Positions 60,596 through 64,000 of a stretch of 64,000 nucleotides of DNA are shown here, in pieces. The notes beneath the pieces were generated by a model, which had not been told where the DNA came from, did not search any database, and worked only from the letters and a program-made list of their open reading frames with translations. The position numbers and the translations under genes are program-made. How positions within the stretch are numbered: position 1 is the stretch's first letter; each line of letters opens with the position of its first letter. Source of the DNA: Curtobacterium pusillum (GTDB lineage Bacteria; Actinomycetota; Actinomycetes; Actinomycetales; Microbacteriaceae); NCBI RefSeq assembly GCF_013359865.1, contig NZ_JABMCE010000085.1:124001-188000 (forward strand). Direction: 5' to 3'.

Positions 60596-60696
60596 CAATT
60601 CCACTCCTTCGTGAAGTACGTCCCCCTGGACCGTAGATGATTATAAAGATACAGTCAAATGGTTCTGATGCGAGAAACGACGAGGAGGTCGGCACC
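60596..60696. promoter_or_regulatory. AT-rich divergent promoter region
   Basis: The most A/T-rich stretch of the right half (GATTATAAAGATACAGTCAA, 60637-60656). On the minus strand TTGACT, a 17-base spacer and TACGGT can drive the hydroxylase operon. The core probably overlaps an operator; a second AT-rich palindrome before the drug exporter gene (63327-63340) shares the TTATA character. Confidence 0.5.
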
Positions 60697-62010
60697 GTGG
60701 AAGCGCGAACTGGCAGGGAGAAGACCGCGGAGGACGACGAGTTCTTCTCGGACGATCGGACGACCGGCGTCGAGGGGGCGGTCGAGCTCCCGGGCGGCGA
60801 CTTCCGCGACTTCCTGCTCGATCCGGACGACCCGACCGTGGCCCAGTACCGGGGTGAGTCGTGGGACGTGTACTCGGCGGAGCGTACGGCGCCCTCGTTC
60901 GTGCAGGAACTCCTGGCGTCCTGGCGGCGCCTGTACGACGAGCCGTTCCGCGGCGTCACGAACGACGGCGCGGTGCGCGAGGGGCTCTACCCGCTCCCCG
61001 TCGGCGCCCCCGGCGACCCGGCGCTCCGCGAGGCCGCCGAGCGGCTGCTGCGGACACTCGACGCGGAGGAGCGCGAGCGGTTCACCCACCCGGTCGACGC
61101 CCCCGAGTGGCGCGCCTGGAGCAACCCCGAGTTCGTGATCCACCGCGTCGGACTCCGGCTCGAGGACCTCGACGAGCCGGAGGTGCGGGCGGTCCACGAT
61201 CTCCTGCGGGCGAGCCTCAGCCCCGAGGGGTACGAGCGGGTCCGCACGCTGATGTCCCTGAACGGGTTCCTCGGGGACCTGGTCGGGCTGCCGACCGTCA
61301 TGAACGACCGCAGCTACTGGGTGTCGATGTTCGGCACCCCGTCGGACGACGCACCGTGGGGCTGGCAGCTGTTCGGCCACCACGTCGCGGTCAACTTCCT
61401 CGCCGTCGGCGACCGGCACGTCATCGCGCCGGTGTTCCTCGGTGCCGAGCCCGCCGTCACGGACGACGGTCGACCCGGTGTCTTCGACGAGCGCGAGGCG
61501 GCGGCGCTGCGGCTCGCGGCATCCCTGACCGACGCCCAGCGCGAGCGGGCGGTCGTGTACGCCTCGGTGCTCGACCCGGCGATGCCCGAGGGGCGACTGC
61601 ACCCGGCCGACGAGCGGCACGTCGCGGGGGCGTTCCGCGACAACCGCGTGATCCCGTACGAGGGGATCCCGGCGGCCGAGCTCGACGCGGAGCAGCTCGG
61701 GCTCCTGCGCGCCGTCGTCGCGGACTTCCTCCTGCTCCTCCGGGAGCCGCAGCGGGAGGCGACGCTCCGGGACTACGACGCTCACCTCGAGGAGACGTGG
61801 TTCGCCTGGTACGGCGCGACCGACGGCACCCAGCCGTTCTACCTGCGCGTGCAGAGCCCGGTGATCCTCGCGGAGCTCGACCACCACGCCGGGGTCTGGC
61901 TCGGCAACCGCCTGCCGGCACGGTTCCACGTGCACACGACGCTCCGGCTCCCGAACGGGAACGACTACGGTCGGGCGTACGTGGACGCGTGGCGCGCCCG
62001 CACCGCCTGA
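60697..62010 (+). CDS. DUF3500-like protein of unknown function
   Basis: A 437-residue soluble protein that resembles the DUF3500 family. The core has WGWQLFGHHVAVNFLAVGDRH, then PVFLGAEPAVTDDG, a helical Glu/Ala region and TWFAWYGATDG with LAELDHHAGVWL near the end; the paired histidines could bind metal. No biochemical role is established for this family as far as I know. The GTG at 60697 has GAGGAGG eight bases upstream, so it is preferred to the ATG at 60637. It diverges from the hydroxylase and may act in the same pathway. Confidence 0.7.
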   Translation: MEARTGREKTAEDDEFFSDDRTTGVEGAVELPGGDFRDFLLDPDDPTVAQYRGESWDVYSAERTAPSFVQELLASWRRLYDEPFRGVTNDGAVREGLYPLPVGAPGDPALREAAERLLRTLDAEERERFTHPVDAPEWRAWSNPEFVIHRVGLRLEDLDEPEVRAVHDLLRASLSPEGYERVRTLMSLNGFLGDLVGLPTVMNDRSYWVSMFGTPSDDAPWGWQLFGHHVAVNFLAVGDRHVIAPVFLGAEPAVTDDGRPGVFDEREAAALRLAASLTDAQRERAVVYASVLDPAMPEGRLHPADERHVAGAFRDNRVIPYEGIPAAELDAEQLGLLRAVVADFLLLLREPQREATLRDYDAHLEETWFAWYGATDGTQPFYLRVQSPVILAELDHHAGVWLGNRLPARFHVHTTLRLPNGNDYGRAYVDAWRARTA

Positions 62011-62046
62011 CCGCTCGCAAGGCAGCGCCCCGCGCCGGGCGGCGCT

Positions 62047-62082
62047 CCCGCCGCGGGCAGCGCACCCGCCGCGGGCAGCGCC
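62047..62082. repeat. Short tandem repeat, two 18-base units
   Basis: CCCGCCGCGGGCAGCGCA (62047-62064) is followed directly by the same 18 bases with a final C (62065-62082). It lies between the converging DUF3500-like and exporter genes and can also pair as GC hairpins. Confidence 0.7.
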
Positions 62083-62090
62083 CCGTCCGG

Positions 62091-63293
62091 TCACCGGGAC
62101 GCCCGCCGGACCCGCCGGTGGACGCCGAGCGCGACCGCGGAACTCGCGACGAGCACGAAGCCGAGCGAGAGCGCGGTCGCCCCGAGGAGACCGGTCACCG
62201 GCGACCCGAGGACACCGCCGAGGAACTGCGCCGACCCGGTCAGCGCCGACGCCGAACCGCTCGGCGCGTCCGTGAGCTGCCCCCACGTGTGGGATCCCGG
62301 CAGGACGAGTCCGACCCCCGCCGCGAAGAGCGCGGACGCGGCCCACAGGAGCGGGTCCGGCCCCCGACTCACCGCGATCGCGGCCAGGGCTCCGCCGGCC
62401 AGGAGGCTCACCACCAGTCCGGCTCCGGCCAGCGTCCCGGGGTGGTTGCGCCGGGCGAGTCGCCGGAACAGGAGGTTCGCCCCCACCATGGCCGCGGCGT
62501 TCGTCGCGAACACGAGCGTGAACACGTCCCGTCCGTACCCGAGCTCCCGCTCGACCACGTAGGACGCCGTGGCGACGTAGGCGTAGAAGCCGAACGACTG
62601 CGCGGCGAGCATCGCGGCGACGCCGCGGAGCTCCCGCGAGCGGAACGCCGCTCCGAGCGATTCGCGCACCGCCCCGACGAGCGACCCGCTCGACACCGCC
62701 CGCGGACCGTCCACGGCGTCCGCCGTACGGGTCTCCGGGACGAGCACGAGGACGCCGACGATGACGAGCGCCCCGACCCCCGCGAGTGTCAGGAAGTCCG
62801 CACGCCAACCCCACAGTGCTGCGACAGCGGCCCCCAGTACGGGCGCCACGACGGGCGCGCCGGCACTCACGGTCGCGAGCACCGCCACCCGTCCGCCCAT
62901 GACCGCCCGGTCCTCCGAGACGTCGCGCACCACACTCCGTGCGGCGACGATCCCCGCGGACCCGAACAGCCCGGCGACCCCGCGGATCGCGACGAGGGTG
63001 AGCGCCGACGGGACGAACGCGCTGGCGACCGACGCGAGCGTCCAGCCCGCGACGCCGACCAGGATGACGGGACGTCGTCCGATGCGGTCGCTCAGCGGGC
63101 CGAACGCCAGCTGCCCGATGCCGATGCCCGCCAGGCACGCGGTGATGCTCGACTGGATCACCCACGGGGCCCCGCCGAGGTCGGCTCCGATGCGTGGCAG
63201 CGACGGCGTGTACACGTCCACGGACAGTGGTGCGAGCGCGGTGAGGACGGCGAGCACGGCGAGCACGGGCCCTGGGCGGCGAGCTGGGTCCAC
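62091..63293 (-). CDS. Bcr/CflA-type multidrug efflux MFS transporter
   Basis: A 400-residue, 12-helix major facilitator of the bicyclomycin-resistance group: VDVYTPSLPRIGADLG in helix 1, FGPLSDRIGRRPVIL in the first loop, and RSVVRDVSEDRAVMGGR. It probably exports small toxic compounds by proton antiport. The GTG start has GGGAGG five bases upstream. It diverges from an RbsC-type permease gene. Confidence 0.87.
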   Translation of the reverse strand: MDPARRPGPVLAVLAVLTALAPLSVDVYTPSLPRIGADLGGAPWVIQSSITACLAGIGIGQLAFGPLSDRIGRRPVILVGVAGWTLASVASAFVPSALTLVAIRGVAGLFGSAGIVAARSVVRDVSEDRAVMGGRVAVLATVSAGAPVVAPVLGAAVAALWGWRADFLTLAGVGALVIVGVLVLVPETRTADAVDGPRAVSSGSLVGAVRESLGAAFRSRELRGVAAMLAAQSFGFYAYVATASYVVERELGYGRDVFTLVFATNAAAMVGANLLFRRLARRNHPGTLAGAGLVVSLLAGGALAAIAVSRGPDPLLWAASALFAAGVGLVLPGSHTWGQLTDAPSGSASALTGSAQFLGGVLGSPVTGLLGATALSLGFVLVASSAVALGVHRRVRRASR

Positions 63294-63326
63294 GGTGCCT
63301 CCCGGCGGGTCTCGTTGTATTTCTGC

Positions 63327-63340
63327 TTATAGCGTTATAA
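63327..63340. promoter_or_regulatory. AT-rich palindrome between the exporter and the permease
   Basis: TTATAGCGTTATAA, with TTATA and TATAA in inverted orientation around GCGT. It lies in the promoter zone of two divergent genes and is a candidate operator as well as a -10 region. A small hairpin (CGCCGAC paired with GTCGGCG, 63349-63368) follows in the permease leader. Confidence 0.5.
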
Positions 63341-63386
63341 CCTTTCCACGCCGACACCGAGGTCGGCGAACGAGTTCTCGGGGACG

Positions 63387-64000
63387 ATGATGACCACACG
63401 AACCGACCGGCGGCGCGACACGCAGAACCGCAGCGTGCCGCCCACCGCGACCATGAGCCGGGCGACCGTCCCGGCCGCGACCACGATCCGCCGTTTCGAT
63501 GCGGTGCGGACGGGGTCCCAGTTCGCCGTGCTCGGCGTGTGGCTCGCCCTCGCCGTGCTGTACGCGGTCCTGGTGCCGAAGACGTTCCTGACGGCCGGGA
63601 CCTTCCAGACGATCTTCGGGTCGCAGCAGGCCCTGGTCTTCCTCACGGCGTCCCTGCTCTGCACGATCATCGTCGGTGAGTTCGTCGACATGTCCGTCGC
63701 GTACAACTTCGGCTTCGCGGCCGTCCTGGTCGCGGTGCTCAACGTCGATCTGCACTGGCCGGTGCTGCTCGCGGCGCTCGCCGCGGTCGTCGTCGCGACG
63801 GCCGTCGGTGCGGTGAACGGCTGGCTCGTGGTCCGCCTCGGCGTGAACACCATCGTGGTGACGCTCGGCATGGGGACGTTCCTCCTCGGCCTCGGTCTGT
63901 GGGTCACGAACCTCACACCGGTGTCCGGCCTGCCCGCCGGCTTCGCGAACATCGCCCTCATGACGATCGCCGGACTGCCGGTCGGGTTCTGGGAGGGCCT
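63387..64000 (+). CDS. RbsC-type sugar ABC permease, cut by window end
   Basis: An open frame from ATG (63387 or 63390) to the window edge, 204 codons. After a 45-residue basic N-terminal tail come hydrophobic helices with the RbsC/branched-chain pattern: FLTASLLCTIIVGEFVDMSVAYNFG, then GAVNGWLVVRLGVNTIVVTL and GMGTFLLGLGLWVTN. This class imports ribose, xylose, galactose or autoinducer-2 with an RbsA-like ATPase and RbsB-like binding protein, which are expected beyond the edge. Confidence 0.85.
   Translation, partial: MMTTRTDRRRDTQNRSVPPTATMSRATVPAATTIRRFDAVRTGSQFAVLGVWLALAVLYAVLVPKTFLTAGTFQTIFGSQQALVFLTASLLCTIIVGEFVDMSVAYNFGFAAVLVAVLNVDLHWPVLLAALAAVVVATAVGAVNGWLVVRLGVNTIVVTLGMGTFLLGLGLWVTNLTPVSGLPAGFANIALMTIAGLPVGFWEG

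Overview
The window is GC-rich chromosomal DNA with strong G/C bias at third codon positions, frequent GTG starts, mycothiol-era actinobacterial families (DinB-like, MT0933-type antitoxin, Excalibur) and many leaderless-type starts. This points to an actinobacterium of the Microbacteriaceae, most like Curtobacterium; the genus is inferred from overall gene style, not from a marker gene. I see no rRNA, tRNA, CRISPR array, prophage or insertion sequence.

Layout. 60-5231: a secreted SipW/TasA-type protein, PnuC vitamin transporter, TetR regulator, a NatAB-like ABC exporter, and a small two-gene cassette (secreted 4-Cys peptide plus 2-TM protein). 5319-11510: an alpha-glucoside locus (binding protein, two permeases, cytosolic GH13 glucosidase) divergent from a ROK repressor. 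11609-12496: a secreted GH16 beta-glucanase. 12672-29050: a complete L-rhamnose/rhamnoside regulon: isomerase, kinase, fused aldolase-dehydrogenase, lactate dehydrogenase, ABC importer, GH78 rhamnosidase, two LacI regulators, an MFS importer and a mutarotase. Near-identical operators (core TGAAACG) lie before the isomerase, the ABC importer and the MFS gene. 29117-35236: threonine aldolase, phosphoesterase, MDR oxidoreductase and an ABC exporter coupled to a LolA-like secreted protein. 35444-39808: FGGY kinase, zinc alcohol dehydrogenase and SDR dehydrogenase (polyol use), ending in an apparent deletion scar that joins a truncated SorC regulator tail-to-tail with a truncated DinB-like gene. 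40000-49865: ProP-like transporter, phosphatase, glpD with its SorC regulator, AraC regulator, alanine dehydrogenase, CorA, ClC channel. 49962-58024: orphan antitoxin-like protein, sufS-sufU, flavin monooxygenase, acetyltransferases, dipeptidase and the cysK-cysE cysteine operon. 58055-64000: Excalibur protein, YjbR protein, an FAD hydroxylase/NTF2 pair divergent from a DUF3500-like gene, a Bcr-type drug exporter and the start of an RbsC-type permease cut by the window end.

How it fits together. The rhamnose genes make a full route from imported rhamnosides (ABC, then cytosolic GH78) or free rhamnose (MFS plus mutarotase) to DHAP, lactate and pyruvate. The GH13, GH16, polyol and glycerol genes add to a plant-surface or litter carbohydrate lifestyle. 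Two families of intergenic palindromes recur at gene ends, and at least sixteen genes have a TANNNT box 6-7 bases before the start codon, indicating leaderless transcription.
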